Counted from the stretch's first letter, positions 16,746 to 25,493 are shown. The stretch is 64,000 bases of DNA from Myxococcota bacterium (GCA_028285625.1 JANQOX010000002.1:1-64000), one strand, 5' to 3'. The notes: generated by a model not told the origin, from the sequence alone. Numbers and translations are program-made.

Positions 16746-18140
16746 TTGGCCACGAGTCTGGCCGAGCGCTGCGTACCCCAGGAGATCGCGCCCGGCGACG
16801 AGGCCCTGGGCGACGCTGAGGTCGAAGCCATCCGCAAGCGCTGCACCGAGGAGGTCGCGCGCGGCCTCCGGGATCTGGTCGCCTCCGCACCTCCCGGCCT
16901 CCCGCGCCGCCGGCGCCTGGGCCAGGAGCTGTACGCCGGCGCGCTGGGACAGGCGTTCGGGCTGCTCCATCTCCACGAGCGCACCGGCGAGGCCGGGCAG
17001 CTCGACCTGGCCCTCCGCTACCTCGACGCCGGACTTGCCGGCCTGGCGCACGGGAGCGTGCCGCTGCCCGAAGATTGGCTCTCCTTCCACGCGAGCGGCG
17101 GCGCGTCCGCGCTCGCCGCGGTGCTCTACGACCGCCTGGGGCGGCCGGCCGAGCGCGATCGTCACCTCGCGGACTACGGACGCGTCGCGGACGCGGCTGC
17201 GGCTCGGGACTTCGGCAGTGAGGACCTGCTGTGGGGACGGGGCGGCTTCGTGTTCGGGGCGGCCTGGCTGCGCGCCTGCCTCGGAGAGGCGGCGCTGCCC
17301 GACGAGCGCGTCGAGCCCGCGTTGGTCGCCATGCTGGAGAGCGGCCGGCGCCACGCGCGCGATCACGCCGACGGGCTCACGCCCGGCCCCCACGGCCGCA
17401 CGCCGCTGCTCTACATGAACCTGAACCGGTTCGTGTTCGAGTGCTTCGTGCGGTCGAGGCTCGGCTGGCGCGCGGCCCCCGCTCGCTGGCTGGCCTCGGG
17501 CGTGACGACGGTGCTGCTGCGCCTCGGTGAGCGTCGAGAGAACCTGTCGCACCGGTACGACATCGGCCTGGTGCACGGGCTGGCGGGCGCGCTCTACCTG
17601 CTGATGCACTTCCCGCCGATCCTCGAGCGCCTCGGGGGGACCGGCGAAGTCCGCGGCGCCCTCGACGTCCTCTTGGACTGCGTCGACGCCGATCACGGCA
17701 TGCTCGACCTGCTGCCGTCGCGCCACTCTCCGCCTGGCGTGTCCAGCGACAAGGTCCACTGGTGCAACGGGACCTCGGGCCTGGTCTTCCTGTTCGCGCG
17801 CGCGTATGCGCTCTTTGGCGACGCCGCCTACCTCGAGGCCGCGCGAGTCGCGGCCGACCACGTGTGGCGCTTCGGCCTGCTGCGCAAGGGCAACGGCATC
17901 TGCCACGGGGTCGCCGGCAACGGCTACGGGTTCCTCTCGCTATACCGCGCGACCGGCGAGCGGCGCGACCTCGATCGCGCGCTGCGGTTCGCGAGCCTGA
18001 CCTGGGACCCACGCGTCACGGGAGCACAGGGCTCGCCCGACCACCCCTGGTCGCTGTACGAGGGCCGGCTCGGCACGCTGTGCTTCTACCAGGACTGCCT
18101 CGACCCCGCGGGCGCCCGCTTCCCCGCGTTCGAGATCTAG
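16746..18140 (+). CDS. LanC-like (LANCL-type) protein, orphan
   Basis: A 464-residue LanC-like alpha/alpha-barrel protein. The zinc site is visible: Cys340 in HWCNGTSG, and Cys386-His387 in GNGICHGVAGNGYGFL. The second block is close to that of eukaryotic LANCL1/2. LanC enzymes close thioether rings in lanthipeptides; LANCL proteins add glutathione to dehydrated phosphopeptides. There is no LanB/LanM dehydratase, precursor peptide or transporter nearby, so a LANCL-like repair role is as likely as lanthipeptide synthesis. I chose TTG 16746 because GGGAGG ends 5 bases before it; GTG 16716 lacks such a site. It lies between the two copies of the 29-bp repeat. Confidence 0.8.
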   Translation: MATSLAERCVPQEIAPGDEALGDAEVEAIRKRCTEEVARGLRDLVASAPPGLPRRRRLGQELYAGALGQAFGLLHLHERTGEAGQLDLALRYLDAGLAGLAHGSVPLPEDWLSFHASGGASALAAVLYDRLGRPAERDRHLADYGRVADAAAARDFGSEDLLWGRGGFVFGAAWLRACLGEAALPDERVEPALVAMLESGRRHARDHADGLTPGPHGRTPLLYMNLNRFVFECFVRSRLGWRAAPARWLASGVTTVLLRLGERRENLSHRYDIGLVHGLAGALYLLMHFPPILERLGGTGEVRGALDVLLDCVDADHGMLDLLPSRHSPPGVSSDKVHWCNGTSGLVFLFARAYALFGDAAYLEAARVAADHVWRFGLLRKGNGICHGVAGNGYGFLSLYRATGERRDLDRALRFASLTWDPRVTGAQGSPDHPWSLYEGRLGTLCFYQDCLDPAGARFPAFEI

Positions 18141-18157
18141 GGCCCGAAGGGCGGGCT

Positions 18158-18186
18158 CCGTGGGTGCCCTGAGAACGGGGTTGTTC
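18158..18186 (+). repeat. Right copy of the 29-bp direct repeat
   Basis: Matches 14962-14990 at 26 of 29 positions in the same orientation. It starts 17 bp after the LanC-like stop codon. The perfect inverted repeat seen at the left copy is not kept here. Confidence 0.6.
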
Positions 18187-18290
18187 GTACCGGTGTCCTC
18201 GTGGTCGACACCGCCTCGCTCACCGAGGTGGAGCGATGTCTCGCTGAGTACACGCGTGGAAGCCTGGCCTTGGAAGCGCCCGGGCGTCGC

Positions 18291-18755
18291 CTAGGGGTAG
18301 TAGACGAGCAGCGCGTCGCCGAAGGCGGCGGGCTTGCGCTGGCCCTCGATCTCGATGGTCATGGCGATGGTGCCGCGTGCGGCGCCGCCCGGGAGCTTGC
18401 GCAGGGCCTTGAGCGAGGCGCGCAGCCGCACGCGGTCGCCGCAACGAACCGGCGCACGCAGCCGCATCTTGTCGAACCCGGGGTTCACGATCATGCGCGC
18501 GCCGCCCACCTCGAGGATCTCCGAGAGCATCCACGGGGCCAAGGAGAGCGTGAGGTGACCGTGGGCGATGGTGGTGCCGAACGGCGAATCGCGCGCCGCG
18601 CGCTCGGGATCGGTGTGGATCCACTGCCGATCGTTGGTGGCCTCGGCGAACAGGTCGATGCGCTTCTGGTCGATCTCGAGCCAGTCCGAAACCCCGAGTT
18701 CGCTGCCCACCAGGGGCTCGAGCTCGGGGATGCCCGAGAGCACGCGCTTGGCCAT
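18291..18755 (-). CDS. MaoC-family (R)-specific enoyl-CoA hydratase/dehydratase
   Basis: A 154-residue single hot-dog protein of the MaoC/PaaZ type. The hydratase motif has its catalytic Asp and His in DRQWIHTDPERA (about residues 45-56), followed by GTTIAHGHLTLSL. These enzymes hydrate 2-enoyl-CoA to (R)-3-hydroxyacyl-CoA in fatty-acid and related acyl-CoA metabolism. Single-domain forms act as dimers. ATG 18753-18755 gives the usual start just before the LEPLVGSELGVSDW block; ATG 18774-18776 is possible. Neither has a good Shine-Dalgarno site. Confidence 0.85.
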   Translation of the reverse strand: MAKRVLSGIPELEPLVGSELGVSDWLEIDQKRIDLFAEATNDRQWIHTDPERAARDSPFGTTIAHGHLTLSLAPWMLSEILEVGGARMIVNPGFDKMRLRAPVRCGDRVRLRASLKALRKLPGGAARGTIAMTIEIEGQRKPAAFGDALLVYYP

Positions 18756-18807
18756 GACGGCGCTGAGAGTACCCATGGGGCGTCGGGTTTTCGACCGCCC
18801 CGCGGAG

Positions 18808-19320
18808 TCACTCGGGGCGCTCGATCGAGACGACCTCGAGCCAGCGCTCGGTGCGGGTCTGCTGGCGCACGACCTGGTCTCGGGGGATGCGCACGGGGAG
18901 GCGATGCCCCCGCCTGCGAACCAGGAAGCCGCTTGCATCCTCCATGACGTCGGCCACGTCGGGGATCGACTCCACGCCCTGATCCGTCCACGCCGTGAAG
19001 CGCACCGTGGCTCGCGTGCGGACGTCGAGCATCACGGCCGTCCCCAAGGCCCGCGAGAGCAGCGCTGCGGCCCGTTCGGGGTCGCCCAGCAGCACGCTCG
19101 CATCGCGCGGCGCCACCAGCCGGGCGGCCCGCAGCAGCCGGAGCACCTTGCCGATGCCCATGGCGGACTCGAGCGACAGGGCGGCATCGAGGTCGGCGCG
19201 ATCCTCCACCCGCTCTTCGGGTGCGCGAGGTCCCGTCGGCCGAAAGGCCAGGCGCAGGGCCGGGGGGTCCGAGATCGGCTCGACCTCCTCGAACACGGCG
19301 GCGAGGCGGCGCACGGACAT
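18808..19320 (-). CDS. Hypothetical protein
   Basis: A 170-residue protein starting at ATG 19318-19320 (MSVRRLAAVFEEVEP). It has no signal peptide or membrane segment. It is rich in Arg, Glu, Ala and Leu, with a helical middle part (MGIGKVLRLLRAARLV) and a strand-rich C-terminal third (RGHRLPVRIPRDQVVRQQ). I do not recognise the family. It is divergent from the luciferase-like gene with 37 bp between the starts and is followed 52 bp downstream by the MaoC gene on the same strand, so it may share a transcript with MaoC. Confidence 0.65.
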   Translation of the reverse strand: MSVRRLAAVFEEVEPISDPPALRLAFRPTGPRAPEERVEDRADLDAALSLESAMGIGKVLRLLRAARLVAPRDASVLLGDPERAAALLSRALGTAVMLDVRTRATVRFTAWTDQGVESIPDVADVMEDASGFLVRRRGHRLPVRIPRDQVVRQQTRTERWLEVVSIERPE

Positions 19321-19357
19321 CCCGTGCAGTATATCCGCGGGCGTGTCGGGTCTTCGC

Positions 19358-20194
19358 ATGGGCGTCCGTTTCGAGCTTCGCGGGGGCCCGCCGGGGCAAG
19401 CCGGCGAGTCGCACCTGATCGAGCAGGCCGCGCGCTGCGAGGCGCTCGGCTTCGACGCCGTCTGGATTGCCGAGCGTTCCACGCGCGACGGCGGCATGGT
19501 GCCGAGCGCACTGCCCGCCTGCGCGGCCGTGCTGGCGGCGACACGAAGCGTCCGGGTAGTGACCGGCGTGCTGCCGCTCGCGCTGCACCATCCGATCCGG
19601 CTCGCCGAGGACGCCGCCACCCTGGACGGGATCGGACAGGGCCGCTTCGAGCTGGGGGTCGGACTCGGAAGCGACGCCGAGAGCCAGGCGTCGTGGGGGG
19701 TCGCTTCGGACGAACGCGCCGCCCGCTTCGGCGAGGCGCTCGACGTCGTGCGCCGCGCCCTTCGCCCCGGCGTGCTCCAGTTCCAGGGCCGCTACTTCCA
19801 GATCGCGCCGGTCGAAGTCGTCCCCGAGCCGCGCACCTCGGGTGGCCCGGCGCTCTGGCTCGGCGTTCGGCGTGTGGGGGCTCAGCGCCTGGCCGCCGCC
19901 ATGGGGGCTGGGCTCTTGGCGCCGATCGGAACCGACGTTTCGCCCTACCTCGAGGCGTTCTCGGAGGCGACACCGGGCGCCGCTTCGGAGACTTCCGATA
20001 CGACCCCGGTGCCGCGCATCGCGTGGCTCGCGCAGGCGCGCGATTCGGAGGATCCCGACGCGGTGGTCCGGCGAACCGTTCGCGAGCACGGTCCGTGCGA
20101 GTTCGTGTGGACGATCGGTGCCGAAGCCGGGCCACAGGGGGTCGATGCCCTCGCGGATCGGGTTCTCCCACTTCGCGATGCAGGTTCCACCTGA
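19358..20194 (+). CDS. LLM-class (luciferase-like) flavin-dependent oxidoreductase
   Basis: A 278-residue bacterial luciferase-like TIM-barrel protein using FMNH2 or F420. Family marks: CEALGFDAVWIAER at about residue 28, VVTGVLPLALHHPIRLAEDAATLD at about residue 65, GQGRFELGVGLGSDAE and LQFQGRYFQ. It is shorter than the usual ~300-340 residues, mainly at the C-terminus. ATG 19358 is taken as start; GTG 19343 in the same frame is possible. The substrate is unknown; nearby MaoC and CoA-transferase genes suggest lipid or xenobiotic breakdown. Confidence 0.85.
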   Translation: MGVRFELRGGPPGQAGESHLIEQAARCEALGFDAVWIAERSTRDGGMVPSALPACAAVLAATRSVRVVTGVLPLALHHPIRLAEDAATLDGIGQGRFELGVGLGSDAESQASWGVASDERAARFGEALDVVRRALRPGVLQFQGRYFQIAPVEVVPEPRTSGGPALWLGVRRVGAQRLAAAMGAGLLAPIGTDVSPYLEAFSEATPGAASETSDTTPVPRIAWLAQARDSEDPDAVVRRTVREHGPCEFVWTIGAEAGPQGVDALADRVLPLRDAGST

Positions 20195-20285
20195 TCGGGA
20201 GCACGGGTTTTCCCCGAACCGAGAACCGATGTGCGTCGGACGCCTCAACTCCGCGTGGCGCCTCGCCGATTCGAAGGTCGGAGCC

Positions 20286-20948
20286 ATGCCCCGACAGACG
20301 ACCATACTGAGCGGTTCGGAGCCGATGGGTGCGCGCGGGGCGATGCTCGCGGCCGCCTGCGGAGCCGTCCACGGACTCGAGGCCCGCGGCCTGCTGGCGA
20401 GAGACGCCCTGCTCGAGCGCTTGCCCGAAGAAGACCTCTCGTACCTCTACACCGCGGTCCAGCCGGATCGCTGGTATCCGATCGACACCGTGGATCGCCT
20501 CTGCCGGCTGGTGCGCGACGTGGCGCAGCCGGAGGGCACCGAGATCCTCGTGGAACGGGGTCGCATGCTCGCGGGTGAGCTGCTCGAGCGCCCGATCGTT
20601 CAGGAGCTGGCCGAGGCCCGGCCGCAGGCCGATGGACCCGCGCCCTGGTGGAGCCGCAAGGGGCATCTGCTGGTGGCGGTGCCTTCCTCGTTGTTCACGC
20701 ACACCCGCTGGGTGCTGCACCCCGACGACGACCCGGGCCGCTTCGTCCTCGAGGTGACCGACGCGGCCGACTTCCCGGATGCGGCGCGGCTGGGCGTACA
20801 GGGAGCCCTGGAAGAGATCGCTCGCACCGTCGCCGGCCGTCGCGTGCTGGTGCGCAGCGAGCGTCCCGAGGCCTCGCGCATCGTCTACCACGGCCGGCCG
20901 GCGTCCGAGCACACCGCGCCTCGCGGTCGCGCCGCCCTGCCGAACTAG
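20286..20948 (+). CDS. Hypothetical protein (DUF2378-like at best)
   Basis: A 220-residue soluble protein starting at ATG 20286. Segments such as EEDLSYLYTAVQPDRWYPID and LVRDVAQPEGTEILVERGR faintly recall the myxobacterial DUF2378 (TIGR02265) family, which has an N-terminal helical part followed by a sensory-like alpha/beta part. The similarity is too weak to rely on. The second half (LVAVPSSLFTHTRWVLHPDD, FVLEVTDAADFPDAARLGV) looks like an alpha/beta sandwich. It sits 91 bp after the luciferase-like gene and upstream of a DUF1329 gene. Confidence 0.6.
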   Translation: MPRQTTILSGSEPMGARGAMLAAACGAVHGLEARGLLARDALLERLPEEDLSYLYTAVQPDRWYPIDTVDRLCRLVRDVAQPEGTEILVERGRMLAGELLERPIVQELAEARPQADGPAPWWSRKGHLLVAVPSSLFTHTRWVLHPDDDPGRFVLEVTDAADFPDAARLGVQGALEEIARTVAGRRVLVRSERPEASRIVYHGRPASEHTAPRGRAALPN

Positions 20949-21096
20949 CGCCGCCGCGACCGACCGCGCCCGCACCGCCGGCCCGCCAACACACCGGCCC
21001 GCCTCACGGAACCTCGTGCGAGCGAAGCGCGACTCCTCCGGCGTATCCTCGGTGCCCCGGGTCGTGGGCCGGCCGGGCCGGCCGAGGAGGATCTCG

Positions 21097-22647
21097 ATGC
21101 GCTCGATCGACTTCGCAAAGGTGGCCGTGGCAGCGGTGCTGCTCGTGTTCGCCGTCTCGCCGAAGGTGCTGGCGGACGAAGCGCCGCCGACGGAGCCCGA
21201 GGCGGCCTCCGCGGCGGCGTCTGGAACGCCCTGGCCGATTCCCGCAGCGGGCTCCTGCCAGCCCGAAGCCGGTTTGATCGGCGCGCTCGGCGGCCCGCCG
21301 GACGACGCGACCGCCGCCCCTTTCGAAACCGGGGACGTCTTCAGCCTCGAGCAGATCGAGGCCCTGCGCGCGTTCGTTCCCGAGTTCGTGTGGGAGAACC
21401 GCGAACGCTTCTTCTACGAGGGCATGCGGCTCGAGATCGGTCCCTGCTTTGCGGACTACTCGCCGCCGGCCTTCTTCAGTGAGGCGACGAAGCGCTTCGC
21501 GGGCCAGGCGTCGATCGACGACGAAGGTGGGCTCGTCGGTTACACCGCCGGACTGCCCTTCTCGCCGGACGGGATCTCGCGCGACGGTGCCCAGGCGGGA
21601 GACAAGTGGCTCTGGAACGTGCAGCAGCGCTACCAGGGCGCCGGCTTCCAGGGCAAGTTCCGCATGACCGACCTCGTCGGACGCATCGGGCGCGCCGAGC
21701 CGTTCGAAGGCGAGATGTTCAAGTTCATCATGTCCCACCGTGCGGACCGCGCCGAGGACGACTACACGGCGCCCGGAGCCCGCGACAAGATCTTCGTGGC
21801 GGGGGGGCTCTTCTTCAAACCGTTCGACGCGCGCGAGCATGCGTGGCGCCAGTTCCGCGACGAAGCGGCCCTGGCCGCGCCGAAGCGCTCGGACGACCTG
21901 CACGCGTACCTGCCGCAGCACCGCCGCGTGCGCCGCATCAATGCGAACCAGGTGGAGGGGCTCTACATGCCGTCGTTCTCGGTCGGTGTGGTTCCGACCC
22001 AGCAGCTCGCGACCTCCTCCGGCGGCGGCGGAGCGACCGGCGCCGGGGGCATGGCGGCCGCCGGGGGTGTCGGCGGTGTGGGCGGAAGCATCCAGAACAA
22101 GCGCAGTGGCTATGAGGGGCTCGAGATCCGGCCGCTGCTCTATGAGACCCGCGTGGTCGGGCTGCACGACGTGCTGACGCCGATCAACTCCGTCTCGCCC
22201 GGTTATCCGGAGAACCCCGACCGCGACTTCGGTCCCTGGGGCCTCTCCTGGGCGAGCGATCGCTGGGACCTGAGGCGCGCGCTGGTGCTCGAGAACCGCG
22301 TCCGCCACACGGTGAGTGCGAACCAGCAGGAGAACCAGCGCCAGGTCGTCTACGTCGATCTCCAGACGCTGCAGCCGCTCTACGTGGCGACGTTCGACGC
22401 CAACGAGGAGATGACCAACGTCGGGATGTATGCATTCCGATGGAGCGAAGATCGCGAGGACTACCCGCGCTGGCCCGACGACGAGTCGCGCCCGATCCGC
22501 GTGCTCGACTCGATCGGCGCCGCCTACGCCAACCTCTCCGAGGCCGGCAGCTGGCGTCGGGAGTCGTGGGACAACGTCGCCACGCCTCCGGCCGACCGCA
22601 CCGTGAAGCGCATGGTGTCGGTCAACCAGCTCACCAAGCGGCGTTAG
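21097..22647 (+). CDS. DUF1329 outer-membrane/periplasmic protein with a Gly-rich insert
   Basis: A 516-residue exported protein; the signal peptide covers about residues 1-27. It matches DUF1329, a LolB/LolA-like family often beside fatty-acid, steroid or hydrocarbon genes and thought to handle lipids in the periplasm. Family-like blocks include GDKWLWNVQQRYQGAGFQG (about residue 168), a HAYLPQHRRVRR segment, and PLLYETRVVGLHDVL. ATG 21097 has GAGGAGG 6 bases upstream. Unusual is a stretch of about 25 residues made almost only of Gly, Ala, Val, Met and Ser near residues 307-335, likely a flexible surface loop. Confidence 0.85.
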   Translation: MRSIDFAKVAVAAVLLVFAVSPKVLADEAPPTEPEAASAAASGTPWPIPAAGSCQPEAGLIGALGGPPDDATAAPFETGDVFSLEQIEALRAFVPEFVWENRERFFYEGMRLEIGPCFADYSPPAFFSEATKRFAGQASIDDEGGLVGYTAGLPFSPDGISRDGAQAGDKWLWNVQQRYQGAGFQGKFRMTDLVGRIGRAEPFEGEMFKFIMSHRADRAEDDYTAPGARDKIFVAGGLFFKPFDAREHAWRQFRDEAALAAPKRSDDLHAYLPQHRRVRRINANQVEGLYMPSFSVGVVPTQQLATSSGGGGATGAGGMAAAGGVGGVGGSIQNKRSGYEGLEIRPLLYETRVVGLHDVLTPINSVSPGYPENPDRDFGPWGLSWASDRWDLRRALVLENRVRHTVSANQQENQRQVVYVDLQTLQPLYVATFDANEEMTNVGMYAFRWSEDREDYPRWPDDESRPIRVLDSIGAAYANLSEAGSWRRESWDNVATPPADRTVKRMVSVNQLTKRR

Positions 22648-22659
22648 CCCGCTGGGCGG

Positions 22660-22950
22660 TCAGGCGTCGCCGCTGGCGCGTTCGATGTGCGCGGCGAGGG
22701 CGAGGTCGCGCTCGGTGATGCCGCCCGCATCGTGGGTGGTCAGGTCGATGACCACGCGGTCGTAGACGTTCGACCACTCGGGGTGGTGGTTCATTCGCTC
22801 GGCGGCGATCGCCACCCGTGTCATGAAGGCAAAGGCCTGCTCGAAGTCGCCGAAGCGAAGCTCGCGGTGGAGCTTGCCGTCGACCCGCGTCCAGCCGGGC
22901 AGGTCGGCGAGCGCTGCATCGAGCGCTGCATCCGCGAGCACGTCCGCCAT
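22660..22950 (-). CDS. phhB: 4a-hydroxytetrahydrobiopterin dehydratase (PCD/PhhB)
   Basis: A 96-residue pterin-4a-carbinolamine dehydratase. The active-site signature [20 protein letters not shown] (about residues 60-79) carries the catalytic histidines, with a third in the AAHIE end block. The enzyme recycles the tetrahydropterin cofactor after aromatic amino-acid hydroxylation; a broader role in molybdopterin or folate-type pterin metabolism has also been proposed for the family. Its ATG overlaps the upstream stop by one base (TGATG), so it is translated with the DHH phosphoesterase. No phenylalanine hydroxylase is in view. Confidence 0.9.
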   Translation of the reverse strand: MADVLADAALDAALADLPGWTRVDGKLHRELRFGDFEQAFAFMTRVAIAAERMNHHPEWSNVYDRVVIDLTTHDAGGITERDLALAAHIERASGDA

Positions 22951-24398
22951 CAGTCGTCGTCGCCCTGGATCGCCCGGCGAAAGGCGTCGAGCAGTACGCG
23001 GCGAACGGTGGCGGCGTCGCAACGGCCGTGGGTCTCGCGAAAGGCCTTCACCGGGATGATGCCCTTGGCCATGGATCGATGGCCGCCGCCCACGCCGAGG
23101 CCTTCGACGATGCCGCGAACCACTTCGCCCGCGGCGCGCACGTAGCCCACGTTGCGCACCGAGAAGACGAGGTCGGAGCCCACGATGCCCGCGGCGATGG
23201 CCCACTCGGTGCCCTCGGCCTGCAGGCCCAGCTCGGCCACCTGGGGAATCACGTCTTCGCGGACGCGGCCGAGCACCAGCAGGTGGATCCCGTCGTGTAC
23301 CTCGGTCTTCGAAAGGGCACGGCCGAGAGCTCGGAGTCCGTCCTCGGGAAGCGCCGGCCGCTCGATGCGGCGCAGCAGCGCAGGGCTGTGGCACGAGTGC
23401 AGGAAAGCGAACGCCTGCATGTCGGCGCTGCTGGTGTCGCGCCCCAACAGCTGGGTGTCGCTCTTGATCCCGTACAGAAGCGCGGTGCCGAGCTTTGGTC
23501 GCACCTCCATCTCGGCGGCCTGGAGGTACTCGGTGAGGATCGTGGCCGTCGCGCCGTAGCCCGTGCGGATGTCTCGGATCACGGCGTCGTAGCCGCTGCG
23601 TTCGGGATGGTGGTCGATGACGACGTCGACCGACAGCACGCGCGCCGGCGGCGGATCGCCGAAGACCGTCGGCTGGACGTCGACCAGCGCGATGCCGTCG
23701 AACTCGTCGAGCTCTTCGGGTGTGACCGTGCGCACCTCGATGCCGAGCGCGCGAACCATCGCCAGGTTTTCGGGTCGCTTCACCTCGCCGAAGGAGATCA
23801 GCGGGGCGGTGGGAGACTTGCGGCCGAGCAACGCGCGCAACGCGTACGCGCATGCGATGCCGTCCGGGTCGGGGTCGGGCTGCAGCAGCAGGCCTACCTT
23901 CTCCCGGCCCACCAACAGGTCGCGCAGTCGCACGACACGCTGCAGGTTGCCGAGGTGCGAGAACTCGAGGTCGATGTCGTCGCGGATCTGGGTGCGCAGA
24001 CCCGTGCGGCGAAGGCAGCGGTGTTCGGGCAGGTCGTCGGGGTCGACCCGGTCGCTCATCACCAGAACGGGCGCCTCGGGCGCCGTTGCGCTGACGGCGG
24101 CCACGGCGGAGCGCAGGAACGGCCCTTCTTCGGAAACCAGGGCGAACTCGTCCCCGTCCTTGGGGTCGAGCTTGGCGATGGCTTCGGGGCAGAGACCGCC
24201 CTGGAGGACGCGGAAGCCCGGCGGGCGCGCACGCGACTCGTCGTCACGCGGCACCCAGGTGAGCTCTTCGCTCTCTCCAGCGCCGATGCGCGCCCACAGC
24301 CGGGCCAGTTCGGCTCCATCGCAGACGATGAATCGCCTTGCCAAGGCCCCCCCCAAGAAAGTTCTGCCCAGCGCCGCGAAGGCGGAAGCGACTGGCAC
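22950..24398 (-). CDS. DHH-family phosphoesterase with an N-terminal RCK-like domain
   Basis: A 482-residue protein. Residues ~1-150 look like a Rossmann/TrkA-N-like (RCK) domain. Then come DHH-phosphoesterase motifs: [17 protein letters not shown] (about residue 172), [22 protein letters not shown] (about residue 255) and, in the DHHA1 part, [11 protein letters not shown] near residue 445. Such proteins (NrnA/RecJ-like) hydrolyse nanoRNA, pAp or cyclic dinucleotides with Mn2+. The DHH motif itself is intact. GTG 24396-24398 is a tentative start; a TTG about 50 bases downstream, preceded by a G-run, would begin at [12 protein letters not shown]. It is coupled to phhB by TGATG. Confidence 0.8.
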   Translation of the reverse strand: MPVASAFAALGRTFLGGALARRFIVCDGAELARLWARIGAGESEELTWVPRDDESRARPPGFRVLQGGLCPEAIAKLDPKDGDEFALVSEEGPFLRSAVAAVSATAPEAPVLVMSDRVDPDDLPEHRCLRRTGLRTQIRDDIDLEFSHLGNLQRVVRLRDLLVGREKVGLLLQPDPDPDGIACAYALRALLGRKSPTAPLISFGEVKRPENLAMVRALGIEVRTVTPEELDEFDGIALVDVQPTVFGDPPPARVLSVDVVIDHHPERSGYDAVIRDIRTGYGATATILTEYLQAAEMEVRPKLGTALLYGIKSDTQLLGRDTSSADMQAFAFLHSCHSPALLRRIERPALPEDGLRALGRALSKTEVHDGIHLLVLGRVREDVIPQVAELGLQAEGTEWAIAAGIVGSDLVFSVRNVGYVRAAGEVVRGIVEGLGVGGGHRSMAKGIIPVKAFRETHGRCDAATVRRVLLDAFRRAIQGDDD

Positions 24399-25110
24399 CC
24401 GAGAATTCTAGCAGTGCACGCACACAGACATCACGGAAGCGCTGCCCCCCGGGGTGGCCCGAATCCTTGGCAAACCACCGTGAGCGCCGCGCGACGCGTC
24501 GTGTGATTCGTCCAACTCGCGCGCGCGAGGCCGGGCCGCTTTCTCGCGACCGACACTGAATCTTGTTGCGTGCTGCGATTGCGCGGGCGTACATTCGAGA
24601 CGGTGCCCGATGGGCCGGCGCTCGGAGGCCGAGGTCTCGCAACGCCGACCTACAACTGCCGTGCCGTGGCCATCGGGTATCGCGTCGGGTCGGCAACGCG
24701 AGGTGTTCCGTCCAAGCGCCCCCCCGGTGCATTCGCGCAAGAACGCGCGGGTTCGCCGGAAGCGAAATTGGATGGGACGAGTGCGGGACGTCCTCCCGGC
24801 CCCGGGGGCTTTCCACCGAGCCGCGGAGGAGACGGTGTGCACCGAGCACCTGCGTCTGGCCACGCGGGCGCCACGACACGCCAGAGAAGGCGTCGCCGCC
24901 TACGTCGAGGAGACCTGGGCATCGAGCCCACGTGACGGGGACCCGGTCCCCGCACGGAGTCGAAGCCCCGGATGGCCACCCGGCCCGTCCGCATCAGCGG
25001 GCGCGCTGGCCGGCAAGGCGAATCATCCGGGTGCGACGAAGGCGACGCCACTTCGCGAGGTACCGGCCTCGTCGGAGGACTCGGGAGGACCCCGCAACCT
25101 TGGCACCGCA
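24399..25110. other. Gene-free region, no feature identified
   Basis: About 700 bases between the DHH gene and the tandem repeats. Open frames exist on both strands but are Arg/Pro-rich without recognisable protein character. Around 24566-24595 there is a promoter-like pair (TTGCGT, 18 bases, TACATT) reading right, which could start an untranslated RNA. I see none of the sequence signatures of RNase P RNA, tmRNA, SRP RNA or 6S RNA. It may be a decayed gene or a structural RNA region. Confidence 0.5.
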
Positions 25111-25490
25111 AGCGCGCCGAAGGCGCGCGCGCAGCGAGCGAAGCGAGCGAAGTCGAACAGTTGGCTTCCCGGCAGCGCGACCGCCCCAGAAGCCACGCGC
25201 TCAACCCCGCCGGCTTCGCCTCCAGCAAAGCGCGCCGAAGGCGCGCGCAGCGAGCGAAGCGAGCGAAGTCGAAAGGTTGGCCTCAGCGCCCCGCGACCGC
25301 CCAGCCGCCCCGCGTTCGACCCCGCCGGCCCCGCCCACGGCAAAGCGCGCCGAAGGCTCGCGCGCAGCGAGCGCTAGCGAGCGAAGTCGAACAGTTGGCT
25401 TCCCGGCAGCGCGACCGCCCCAGAAGCCACGCGCTCGACCCCGCCGGCCGCGCATTCGGCGATGCGCCGAAGGCGCGCGCGCAGCGAGCG
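25111..25490. repeat. Degenerate tandem repeat, about 3.3 copies of a ~117-bp unit
   Basis: Units begin with GCGCCGAAGGCG-like sequence at 25114, 25232, 25347 and 25464, giving periods of 118, 115 and 117 bp. Each start is followed by GCGCGCAGCGAGCG with an internal AGCGAGCGA echo, then AAGTCGAA. Copies 1 and 3 stay nearly identical for about 65 further bases (GTTGGCTTCCCGGCAGCGCG, then CCCCAGAAGCCACGCGCTC), while copy 2 diverges there. The last partial copy ends at the stop codon of the minus-strand HEAT-like gene. It is probably noncoding: Arg/Ser-rich frames appear in all phases. Confidence 0.75.
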
Positions 25491-25493
25491 ACG

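Noticed and set aside
16746..18140. Lanthipeptide biosynthetic cluster
   Set aside because: No dehydratase, precursor peptide, protease or exporter in the neighbourhood.
25111..25490. CRISPR array
   Set aside because: Units are ~117 bp with degenerate copies and no short constant repeat plus unique spacers; no cas genes nearby.
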